The notes under the pieces are model-generated. The model did no database searches and was not told the origin of the DNA. It was given only the letters and a program-made list of their open reading frames with translations. From positions 1 to 5,105 of the forward strand of contig CAZKBZ010000154.1 in NCBI GenBank assembly GCA_964551175.1: 5,105 nucleotides of DNA. Reading direction: 5' to 3'. Positions 1-5,105 of the stretch are shown here, piece after piece. Numbering within the stretch: the stretch's first letter is position 1; the number at the start of each line of letters is the position of its first letter. The position numbers and the translations under genes were made by a program. Source of the stretch: Desulfobulbus_C sp964551175 (GTDB lineage Bacteria; Desulfobacterota; Desulfobulbia; Desulfobulbales; Desulfobulbaceae).

Positions 1-111
1 TATTTCTCAAAGTAACAGATGCACGCAAAACAGGACAGTACAGAAAAACAAAATAACTTATTAATAAGAACAGGAATTATATTTGTCCATAGAATTTGTT
101 TATTTCTGAGG

Positions 112-149
112 AAAAAATGTTTCCTGATCTTCAGATGTGTTATGGGAAA
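112..149 (-). terminator. Weak terminator-like fold downstream of the AraC-family gene
   Basis: Read on the minus strand, TTTCC (145-149) pairs with GGAAA (120-124), with an inner ATCT/AGAT pair (133-136 and 127-130), and is followed by CA and six T residues (112-117). The T run fits an intrinsic terminator, but the stem is short and AT-rich and it lies about 120 nt past the regulator stop codon. The rest of 1-271 shows no gene I can support. Confidence 0.22.
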
Positions 150-271
150 TAAAAAAGGAAGTCAACGAGAAAATCTTGCTAACCAGCATGGCTGGACCAG
201 GTTTGCCAGCCACAACGAACAAAGAAAATCCGTCACCGCAGCATGGCAAGATCAGTGCTACGTGGAGACTT

Positions 272-1285
272 TCATATAAACGTTTTTTTAGTGGAACTGG
301 GCAGTTTGCCGAAAAACAATCTGTAGTCACCGGCAAAACGTCCAAGATGTGAAAAACCGTATTTCATGGCGGCCTCTGAAACAAACGTGTTGTCCGGGTT
401 TCTTCGCAGTTCCCTGCCGACTTCGTTGAGGCGTAAAATGTGGATATATTCCCTTGGTGAAACACCAAAACACTCCTTGAATGCCATCTGCAGGGTGCGC
501 GGTGAACAGCCGACTGCCGTACAGAGGTCATTGACCGTCAACCGGCTTCGCAGGTTGGCCCGGATAATCCTGTTCGCCTTGCCGGCCACGCCCAGGCGAT
601 GGGGCAGCTTGAGGGAAATATCAAATCGGACAGCCAGCAGGAGCTGCTCTATAACCATCTCTTCCAGAAAGAGTTCCTGGACCGGTGTAAGGGGCATGGA
701 GAGATTCTGCAGCCGATGGACAATCGAGTTCAGCAGATTGAGGATTTTGTGCTGTTTTTCCGGATGAATATATACAATTCTTTTGTTGATCAAACCGGCA
801 AGTGAGCGGCCGCCGAGTTGGATGATTTTTTGTTTCACAAGTTCCGGGCTGAACACCAGGGTAAGAAACTCCACTGCATCCGACGAGATAAATTCAAACA
901 CCTGGTCGTGCTGCACAATCATACAGTGTCCGGGTTCTGTCATACTGCCGCAGTAATGGATCGGTTTGTCGCAGGGGAGAAGAAAGCTGAAGGAGATATG
1001 TCCCTTGGTGATGGCCCCCTGTACCATGACCCCGACATTGTAGGTGGTTCTTGAGATCTGCATCCGGCCGGTGTGCACGACCTCAACCCGGTTATGATAG
1101 GCCCCCCGGGTAAACTGCCGGATGTCCAGGTCCCAGAAAACCGCTTCTTTCATCATCGTGTCGGGATCCTGGTGCACCTGCTCAATGGCCAGGCCTGTCG
1201 GAAACAGGGACGGGTGGGATTGAGCGGAGACAACAGTTGCCGGATTTGTTCGAATTTCCCGACAACAGGACAATGGGCTGAGCAT
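272..1285 (-). CDS. AraC-family transcriptional regulator (EutR-like architecture)
   Basis: DNA-binding regulator of 337 residues. The C-terminal part holds the two helix-turn-helix units of the AraC family: the first at about residues 249-293 (LTVNDLCTAVGCSPRTLQ, then FGVSPREYI and the linker-helix LRLNEVGREL), the second at about 301-334 (VSEAAMKYGFSHLGRFAGDY, then FGKLPS). The wording of the second unit (AAMKYGF-HLG-FA-DY--LFG--PS) is close to that of the ethanolamine regulator EutR, as I recall it. The N-terminal ~230 residues look like a beta-rich effector or dimerisation domain beginning near WDLDIRQFTRG; its ligand cannot be read from sequence. The ATG at 1285 is chosen because AGGAGG lies 8 nt upstream (1294-1299); the internal Met44/Met45 pair has no comparable site. 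It is the last gene of the same-strand series, 204 nt after the lipoprotein gene, so it may have its own promoter. Family assignment is firm; target genes are inferred from position only. Confidence 0.93.
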   Translation of the reverse strand: MLSPLSCCREIRTNPATVVSAQSHPSLFPTGLAIEQVHQDPDTMMKEAVFWDLDIRQFTRGAYHNRVEVVHTGRMQISRTTYNVGVMVQGAITKGHISFSFLLPCDKPIHYCGSMTEPGHCMIVQHDQVFEFISSDAVEFLTLVFSPELVKQKIIQLGGRSLAGLINKRIVYIHPEKQHKILNLLNSIVHRLQNLSMPLTPVQELFLEEMVIEQLLLAVRFDISLKLPHRLGVAGKANRIIRANLRSRLTVNDLCTAVGCSPRTLQMAFKECFGVSPREYIHILRLNEVGRELRRNPDNTFVSEAAMKYGFSHLGRFAGDYRLFFGKLPSSTKKTFI

Positions 1286-1442
1286 TGGATATACCTCCTG
1301 GATGGGAAGGGGTCGATCAGGACTGCATTCTCCGGTACAGGCTGTTTACGCGCTTTCTGTTCCTGGTCCTTGCGAATGAAGCTTATTCTTTCAGCTCATG
1401 TGGGCAAAACCTTTGAACAAGTCACACCGTACAGCCACTGAA

Positions 1443-1478
1443 TCCAGCCTGCCCCGGAATTCTTCGGAACAGGCTGGA
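1443..1478 (-). terminator. Hairpin after the lipoprotein gene, possible terminator
   Basis: TCCAGCCTG (1443-1451) and CAGGCTGGA (1470-1478) are perfect 9-bp inverted repeats. Inside them CCGGA/TTCGG can add a second short stem (with one G-U pair) closed by a four-base loop. The hairpin begins 12 nt after the stop codon of the lipoprotein gene, the usual place for a transcript end. There is no convincing T run after it on the minus strand (TTCAGTGG), so it may be a 3'-end stabilising hairpin or a partial terminator before the regulator gene instead of a classical intrinsic terminator. Confidence 0.45.
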
Positions 1479-1489
1479 CAGCAGCGTTA

Positions 1490-1723
1490 TCAGTCGATAT
1501 TTCCTTTTTCATACTGATCATACAGGTAGCCGCCGATTGCACCCACGCCGGCGCCGATGGCCGCTCCTTGACCGAAATTGCCGGTCAGCGATCCGATCAG
1601 TCCGCCGGCGGCCGCACCCATTCCTGTGCCGCTCAGGGCCCGGGTGCCGGTTGTGGAGCCGCAGCCGCTGAGCAGAAAAAGGGACAGCACCACACCAAGA
1701 GACATCATTCTCACTGTTCTCAT
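1490..1723 (-). CDS. Small glycine-zipper lipoprotein (OsmB-like in style)
   Basis: Protein of 77 residues predicted to be an envelope lipoprotein. Residues 1-20 form a lipoprotein signal peptide with basic residues (R2, R5), a hydrophobic core and the lipobox LSGC, so Cys21 would be lipidated. The mature part of about 57 residues is dominated by a glycine zipper at roughly 32-65 (repeated GxxxG spacing, alternating with A, I, V and L), which is typical of small YMGG/OsmB-type proteins that insert in or span membranes. A polar tail follows (YDQYEKGNID). GGAGG (1729-1733) lies 5 nt before the ATG. It starts 26 nt after the stop of the Rap1a/Tai-like gene, so the two are probably one operon. 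E. coli OsmB, a glycine-rich lipoprotein of similar size, is induced by osmotic stress, but similarity here is in composition and motif and orthology is not shown. Function is otherwise unknown. Confidence 0.88.
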   Translation of the reverse strand: MRTVRMMSLGVVLSLFLLSGCGSTTGTRALSGTGMGAAAGGLIGSLTGNFGQGAAIGAGVGAIGGYLYDQYEKGNID

Positions 1724-1749
1724 AGTATCCTCCGATTTGTAAGGTTATT

Positions 1750-2157
1750 TTATTTTTTCTGACAGGGATATTTTTCAGCCAGGGCCTTGACCAGACCCAT
1801 GACCGGATATTCATTCATCAGTTCTTTATTGTTTTTGTTCTTTTCAGCCCACTGGACAAAGGCAACCTGACCGTCTTTGAGCGTGGTGCCTTCAGGGTAA
1901 CAGATCAGCCGCGGCAGGTGTTTGGCATCGCTTATACCGTTATGGTACTGGACTGCGCCTGCGATAAATCCACGGCAGGCATAAGATGCGGAAGAGAAAT
2001 CTCCGTGCGCCGGGTCTACGGAGCAAAGCATGTACAGATCTTCAGTGGTCAGGAAATCAAAGTCATTTTTTTCAAGGGCGGCAGCAGGCAGTACTGACAA
2101 CGACAGCATACATCCTGCAAACAGCACACTTTTCAACAGCAAACGTCGGTTCATCAC
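1750..2157 (-). CDS. Secreted Rap1a/Tai-domain-like protein with four mature cysteines
   Basis: Protein of 135 residues (134 if the ATG at 2154 is used). Residues 1-27 form a signal peptide: MMNRR basic start, hydrophobic core and the cleavage motif PAAA before LEKND. The mature part of about 108 residues carries four cysteines (C45, C61, C86, C132), suggesting two disulfides in the periplasm. The pattern DLYMLC, ACRGFIAGA, ICYPEG-TL-DGQ, and a C-terminal KALAEKYPC matches what I know of the Rap1a/Tai family. The founding members are immunity proteins against type VI secretion effectors, but many relatives stand alone; no effector or T6SS gene is visible here. A FAGC lipobox-like string ends at C16, but the hydrophobic core continues past it, so a cleaved soluble protein is preferred. 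It is 174 nt downstream of the antiporter and 26 nt upstream of the lipoprotein gene. In this setting a periplasmic stress role is possible (inference). Confidence 0.85.
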   Translation of the reverse strand: MMNRRLLLKSVLFAGCMLSLSVLPAAALEKNDFDFLTTEDLYMLCSVDPAHGDFSSASYACRGFIAGAVQYHNGISDAKHLPRLICYPEGTTLKDGQVAFVQWAEKNKNNKELMNEYPVMGLVKALAEKYPCQKK

Positions 2158-2165
2158 ACTCAGGT

Positions 2166-2172
2166 CCTCCTT
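2166..2172 (-). promoter_or_regulatory. Ribosome binding site of the Rap1a/Tai-like gene, leaving two start options
   Basis: AAGGAGG on the minus strand is a near-perfect Shine-Dalgarno site. It lies 8 nt before a GTG (2155-2157) and 11 nt before the adjacent in-frame ATG (2152-2154). Spacing favours GTG and codon preference favours ATG; the product differs by one residue before the signal peptide, so function is unaffected. Confidence 0.8.
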
Positions 2173-2184
2173 GTAAAGATTTTG

Positions 2185-2199
2185 GAAATTGAAAATTTC
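2185..2199. repeat. Small inverted repeat GAAATT-3 nt-AATTTC
   Basis: A perfect 6-bp inverted repeat with a 3-nt spacer, 28 nt upstream of the Rap1a/Tai-like start codon. Only 3 nt separate it from the next repeat at 2203-2215. It could be an operator half or a small leader hairpin; AT content makes chance occurrence possible. Confidence 0.4.
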
Positions 2200-2202
2200 A
2201 GG

Positions 2203-2215
2203 ATCGTAAAACGAT
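2203..2215. repeat. Small inverted repeat ATCGT-3 nt-ACGAT
   Basis: A perfect 5-bp inverted repeat with an AAA spacer, next to the repeat at 2185-2199 and upstream of the Rap1a/Tai-like gene. I see no convincing -35/-10 pair on the minus strand to anchor it as an operator. Confidence 0.35.
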
Positions 2216-2248
2216 AGACATCACTCCACCGCATTCCTGCTATTGTTC

Positions 2249-2288
2249 TCCGGCCTGGTGTTTCCGTCACCCGTACGGGTAGGCCGGA
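2249..2288. repeat. Nested GC-rich palindrome between antiporter and Rap1a/Tai-like genes
   Basis: Outer arms TCCGGCCT (2249-2256) and AGGCCGGA (2281-2288) are perfect 8-bp inverted repeats. Abutting the right arm is a 12-bp perfect palindrome, ACCCGTACGGGT (2269-2280), and GGTG/CACC (2257-2260 and 2268-2271) offers a competing inner stem. The structure begins about 43 nt past the antiporter stop codon. No T run follows on either strand, so it is not a standard intrinsic terminator. It may be a transcript-stabilising or processing hairpin, an operator, or a member of a dispersed palindromic repeat family; one copy is seen here. Confidence 0.6.
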
Positions 2289-2331
2289 TACAGCACAAAG
2301 GTTATATTCCTTGTTCCTCATTACAAACCAT

Positions 2332-3540
2332 TTACTGCCCAGCCTGCTGCTGTGCCCTGCGTCCGAACCCGTTAGCCCAGGGATTGGCTGTCATGCCGTG
2401 CAGGAGAATGCTGAGTATGACTGTCACTGCCACGACCTGGGTCAGGATGGATTCATGGGGCAGGTCTTCGTTTATGACAATGACGCAGAACACCACGCTG
2501 GCCAGACCCCGGGGCCCGAACCAGCCCATGAAGAGCTTGGGCTCGGTCTTGATCCCCATACCCGACACCGAGACAAAGACCGGCAGCATGCGGATCAGGG
2601 TCAGGCTGAGGAGGGCATAGATCACGATCGGCCAGCTGAATGCCTTGACAGCGGGGTTGACTACCGAGGCACCGAAAATGACCCAGGTGATCAGGGAAAA
2701 GAGTTTTCCCAGGCTTTCCGCCTCATCCAGCCAGGACTCACGTTTTTCACCAAGCAGACCGTCAAAGAGCAGGCCGCCGGCAAAAGCCGCGATAAAACCC
2801 GAGCCGCCCAGGTACTGGGCCATGCCGAAACAGCCCAGTGCCAGGGCCGGGATCGACACCATGGACCAGACCTTGTCCACCCAGCCGCGGTCCGTGACCC
2901 ATCGGCCCATCAGCACAGCCGCAAGGGTGAGGCCAAGTCCGACAGAGGCCCCGATCCCTATTTCAGCAGCAAAATGTGAGAAAATCATGCCCACGCTGGC
3001 TCCATTTTCCGCCTGGCCGGTGGCCAGTTCCAGGAAAATCATGAGGATGGGCACGCAGATACCGTCGTTCAGCCCGCTTTCCACGTTCAGCCCCTCACGG
3101 AACTCGGCCGGCACTTTCGGGTTGGTGACCACCGGCATGCCCAAGGCTGCATCGGTGGGGGCCAGCATGGTTGCCAGCAGGGCGATTTCAAGGGCAGCCA
3201 TCTGCCCGAAGAGCAACTGTCCCACCAGGTAGCCGAGCGCGATGGTAAGCGGCAGGCCGATGAGGAGAAGGCGGACAGGCAGGCGAGAGTTGCGGCGCAG
3301 CACCTGCATGTTGGCGCTGGCCGCATCGCTGAACAGCACCATGGCCAGAGTCAGTTCAGCCAGGGTCTTGATCTGTTCCGAATCAGAGGCCAGGGGGAGC
3401 AGGTTGAACCCGTGGGGGCCGACCAGCACGCCGAAAATACAAAAAATAATAGCACCGCTGACCCAGGTTTTTTCTACTCTGCCGGCAATCAGGCTGTAGA
3501 TGAATGTGAACAGACCAAGAACGGCAAGGGTTTCATACAT
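2332..3540 (-). CDS. CPA1-family cation:proton antiporter (NhaP/NHE type)
   Basis: Integral inner-membrane protein of 402 residues, predicted to exchange Na+ (or K+) for H+ and so adjust cytoplasmic pH and ion content. It is almost entirely hydrophobic, with roughly 12-13 membrane segments. Family landmarks are present in order: LAPTDAALG (126-134) in the first unwound-helix region, ESGLNDG (154-160) with the paired Asn158-Asp159 of electroneutral CPA1 exchangers, the conserved arginine of LIRMLP (R317), FGPRGLASV (341-349) and HGMTANPWA (381-389). There is no C-terminal RCK/TrkA or cyclic-nucleotide domain; the tail after the last helix is only about 15 residues. The ATG at 3540 is supported by GAGGAG (3548-3553) 7 nt upstream. 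It follows gad by 269 nt, including the 100-N gap, so whether it is co-transcribed with gad cannot be judged. Direction and ion choice are inferred from family. Confidence 0.93.
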   Translation of the reverse strand: MYETLAVLGLFTFIYSLIAGRVEKTWVSGAIIFCIFGVLVGPHGFNLLPLASDSEQIKTLAELTLAMVLFSDAASANMQVLRRNSRLPVRLLLIGLPLTIALGYLVGQLLFGQMAALEIALLATMLAPTDAALGMPVVTNPKVPAEFREGLNVESGLNDGICVPILMIFLELATGQAENGASVGMIFSHFAAEIGIGASVGLGLTLAAVLMGRWVTDRGWVDKVWSMVSIPALALGCFGMAQYLGGSGFIAAFAGGLLFDGLLGEKRESWLDEAESLGKLFSLITWVIFGASVVNPAVKAFSWPIVIYALLSLTLIRMLPVFVSVSGMGIKTEPKLFMGWFGPRGLASVVFCVIVINEDLPHESILTQVVAVTVILSILLHGMTANPWANGFGRRAQQQAGQ

Positions 3541-3567
3541 GTTGCTTCTCCTCGTTTTTCAGCCAAA

Positions 3568-3717
3568 AGACAGAAACAAAATGAGATGATCTAAAAACGG
3601 NNNNNNNNNNNNNNNNNNNNNNNNNNNNNNNNNNNNNNNNNNNNNNNNNNNNNNNNNNNNNNNNNNNNNNNNNNNNNNNNNNNNNNNNNNNNNNNNNNNN
3701 AAAAACGGTTTCTGTCT
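3568..3717 (-). repeat. 10-bp inverted repeat across the assembly gap, possible leader RNA structure
   Basis: AGACAGAAAC (3568-3577) on the left contig is the exact reverse complement of GTTTCTGTCT (3708-3717) on the right contig. A second complementary pair, CGTTTTT (3553-3559) with AAAAACG (3593-3599, repeated at 3701-3707), crosses the first. If the contigs really join at the shared AAAAACGG, the antiporter mRNA leader would have a 10-bp stem whose loop can pair with bases touching the Shine-Dalgarno site. The base matches are seen; folding and function are inference. Confidence 0.35.
3601..3700. other. Assembly gap of 100 N
   Basis: Exactly 100 undetermined bases, the conventional placeholder for a gap of unknown size. 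The octamer AAAAACGG sits immediately on both sides (3593-3600 and 3701-3708), so the two contig ends may simply overlap by 8 bases, or a repeat may be missing. No gene can be called across it. Confidence 0.98.
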
Positions 3718-3809
3718 ACCCGAATTGCGCATTTTTTGGATATTTTTCTGTATAGATCGGCACCATGGACAAGCCGCCAACCAATTTGGATGGTGAAATA
3801 TTCCCAAAA

Positions 3810-5105
3810 TCAGCATATTTTCGGTTTGTTCGAGGGTTCCACCCGGACCGTTTCTCTCGCCTTGAGTTCGTCAATGACCTGCTGGACATTTTCGATGAGC
3901 AGGGCGGCAAGATCGTAACTGAACCCCTCCTTGGCGACTACCCGCAGGATGGAGACATTCTCGCACCCCCTGGCAAGGGTGTAGGCCGGCACCTGCCAGC
4001 CGTAGCGGCGCAAACCATCGGAAATATCGTACACCGTGAAATCATAGTGCTTGTCGTCCTTGAGCTTGAAGGCGAGCAGCGGCATGCGGATATCATCCAT
4101 AACCACCTCGCCCAGCTCGGATTTCTCCACCATTTTTTTGAGCATCTTCACCACGTTGAGGCTGGCCTTGTGGATGTTCCGGTAGCCGTCGAATCCCAGG
4201 CGCACAAAGTTGTAGTACTGGGCGATGACCTGGGAACCGGGCCGGGAGAAGTTGAGGGCAAAGGTCGGCATGTCGCCGCCCAGGTAGTTGACATGGAAGA
4301 TCAGTTCCTCGGGAAGGCAGGACCAGTCCCGCCAGATGGCCCAGCCCACGCCGGGGGCGACCAGGCCGAATTTATGGCCCGAGACGTTGATGGACTTGAC
4401 ATTGTCGAGCCGGAAATCCCACTCCAGGTCCGGATCAAGAAAAGGTGCCACAAACCCGCCGCTGGCCGCATCGACATGGATGGGAATATCATGGCCTGTG
4501 CGGGCGTTATACCTGCTTATCAGCCTGTCCAGCGTCTTGATGTCCTGGTATTCACCGGTATAGGTGGTGCCGAGGATACCCAGCACGCCGATGGTGTTCT
4601 CGTCACAGAGATCGACCAGGTCCTGCATGTCGACCCGGTAGCCGTTCTCTTTTTTCATGGGCGCGTGCCGCAGCTCGATGTCCCAGTACACAGCAAATTT
4701 TTCCCAGCAGACCTGAACGTCCGACCCGGTGACGAAATTGGGACGGCTGGTCTCTTTCCCCTGGGCCTTCCGTTTTTTGCGCCAGTTCCATTTCAAGGCC
4801 ATACCACAGAGCATGGCGGCTTCACTGGAACCGATGGTGGAGCAGCCGCAGCCGTTTTCCCTGTCATCACTCCTGGCATGGAAGAGGTGGGCGATGATAT
4901 TTGTGCAGCGCATCTCGATTTCGGCAGTCTGCGGATACTCGTCCTTATCGATCATATTTTTGTCAAAGGACTCGCTCATCAATTGCCGGGCCTCCGGCTC
5001 GATCCAGGTGGTCACAAAGGTGGCCAGGTTGAGCCGGGAATTGCCGTCCAGCATCAGTTCGTCATGAACCAGCTGATAGGCGTTTCTCGGGGTCATCTCT
5101 TCCCT
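3810..5105 (-). CDS. gad: Glutamate decarboxylase, PLP-dependent, 5' end beyond the window
   Basis: Cytoplasmic enzyme converting L-glutamate to GABA and CO2 with uptake of one proton, a core step of glutamate-dependent acid resistance. 431 codons are visible. Counting from the ATG at 5096, landmarks aligned by memory to E. coli GadB are: DELMLDGNSRLNLATF (12-27), the phosphate-binding TIGSSEA (87-93), Q128 (Gln163 in GadB), HVDAASGG with D209 (Asp243), and SGHKFG with H241 and the PLP-linking K242 (His275, Lys276). YLGGDMPTFALNFSRPGSQV (271-290) is also typical. The ATG at 5096 is probably internal: the frame stays open to the edge, reading R-E-E before it, and GadB has about 36 residues before the equivalent methionine. 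AGGGA just before this ATG leaves a short-start alternative. The C-terminus (NKPKIC) lacks the penultimate-region histidine of E. coli GadB. All catalytic residues checked are intact. Confidence 0.95.
   Translation of the reverse strand, partial: REEMTPRNAYQLVHDELMLDGNSRLNLATFVTTWIEPEARQLMSESFDKNMIDKDEYPQTAEIEMRCTNIIAHLFHARSDDRENGCGCSTIGSSEAAMLCGMALKWNWRKKRKAQGKETSRPNFVTGSDVQVCWEKFAVYWDIELRHAPMKKENGYRVDMQDLVDLCDENTIGVLGILGTTYTGEYQDIKTLDRLISRYNARTGHDIPIHVDAASGGFVAPFLDPDLEWDFRLDNVKSINVSGHKFGLVAPGVGWAIWRDWSCLPEELIFHVNYLGGDMPTFALNFSRPGSQVIAQYYNFVRLGFDGYRNIHKASLNVVKMLKKMVEKSELGEVVMDDIRMPLLAFKLKDDKHYDFTVYDISDGLRRYGWQVPAYTLARGCENVSILRVVAKEGFSYDLAALLIENVQQVIDELKARETVRVEPSNKPKIC

Noticed and set aside
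183..195. CCAGC-3 nt-GCTGG hairpin downstream of the regulator, considered as a terminator
   Set aside because: Only a 5-bp stem, and the bases after it on the minus strand (TTAGCAAG) are not a T run.
19..279. Plus-strand open frame of 86 codons at the left edge
   Set aside because: No Shine-Dalgarno site before the ATG, low-complexity lysine/phenylalanine-rich composition, no recognisable motif, and it runs convergently into the end of the AraC-family gene.
1374..1388. Imperfect palindrome around AAGCTT upstream of the AraC-family gene, considered as an autoregulatory operator
   Set aside because: It has internal mismatches and no second copy in the other spacers, and no promoter could be placed beside it.
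1518..1814. Minus-strand open frame of 98 codons overlapping the lipoprotein and the end of the Rap1a/Tai-like gene
   Set aside because: It overlaps two better supported genes in another frame, and its arginine-rich tail is the off-frame reading of the glycine zipper.
2311..2979. Plus-strand open frame of 222 codons opposite the antiporter
   Set aside because: It is the antisense shadow of a clear 402-residue antiporter; its product is rich in D, H, G, Q and R as expected from reversed membrane-protein codons, and it has no family motif.
2645..3232. Plus-strand open frame of 195 codons opposite the antiporter
   Set aside because: Another antisense frame of the antiporter, rich in S, P, A and R, with no coherent domain.
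3761..3795. CACCAT/ATGGTG 6-bp inverted repeat downstream of gad, considered as its terminator
   Set aside because: The loop is 23 nt, the stem is short and no T run follows on the minus strand, so it is not distinguishable from chance.
3716..3910. Minus-strand 64-codon frame overlapping the end of gad, and a longer frame running through the N gap
   Set aside because: Both depend on off-frame reading of gad or on undetermined bases; no ribosome binding site or motif supports them.

Overview
The window holds five genes, all on the minus strand, so transcription runs from the right edge to the left. In that order they are: a glutamate decarboxylase (gad, cut off by the right edge), a CPA1-type Na+(or K+)/H+ antiporter, a small secreted protein with four mature cysteines of the Rap1a/Tai type, a 77-residue glycine-zipper lipoprotein, and an AraC-family regulator. 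No tRNA, rRNA, CRISPR array, transposase or phage gene was seen.

Organism: a Gram-negative bacterium is suggested by the exported Rap1a/Tai-type protein, the lipobox on the glycine-zipper protein and the strong AGGAGG-type ribosome binding sites. GC content is middling. The protein style would fit a proteobacterium or a member of Desulfobacterota, but this is an impression and not a demonstrated assignment. A run of exactly 100 N (3601-3700) marks a scaffolding gap, so the source is a draft assembly and perhaps a metagenome bin.

Layout: 1-271 lies downstream of the regulator gene; it is AT-rich, has no supportable gene and contains one weak terminator-like fold. 272-1285 is the AraC-family regulator. 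1286-1489 is its leader and carries a 9-bp-stem hairpin just after the lipoprotein gene. 1490-1723 is the lipoprotein and 1750-2157 the Rap1a/Tai-like protein, only 26 nt apart and probably co-transcribed. 2158-2331 is a spacer rich in inverted repeats, with a nested GC-rich palindrome at 2249-2288 and two small repeats at 2185-2215. 2332-3540 is the antiporter. 3541-3809 is a spacer containing the assembly gap and inverted repeats that may form an RNA structure just before the antiporter ribosome binding site. 3810-5105 is gad.

How the genes may work together (inference): Gad consumes a cytoplasmic proton for each glutamate decarboxylated, the antiporter exchanges protons for alkali cations, and the two small envelope proteins resemble in style the periplasmic and lipoprotein factors induced by acid or osmotic stress in enterobacteria. 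An AraC-type regulator at the end recalls the GadX/GadW arrangement without being the same family branch. The cluster therefore reads as a compact pH or osmotic stress island. No glutamate/GABA exchanger (GadC) lies within the window; it could be upstream of the right edge.
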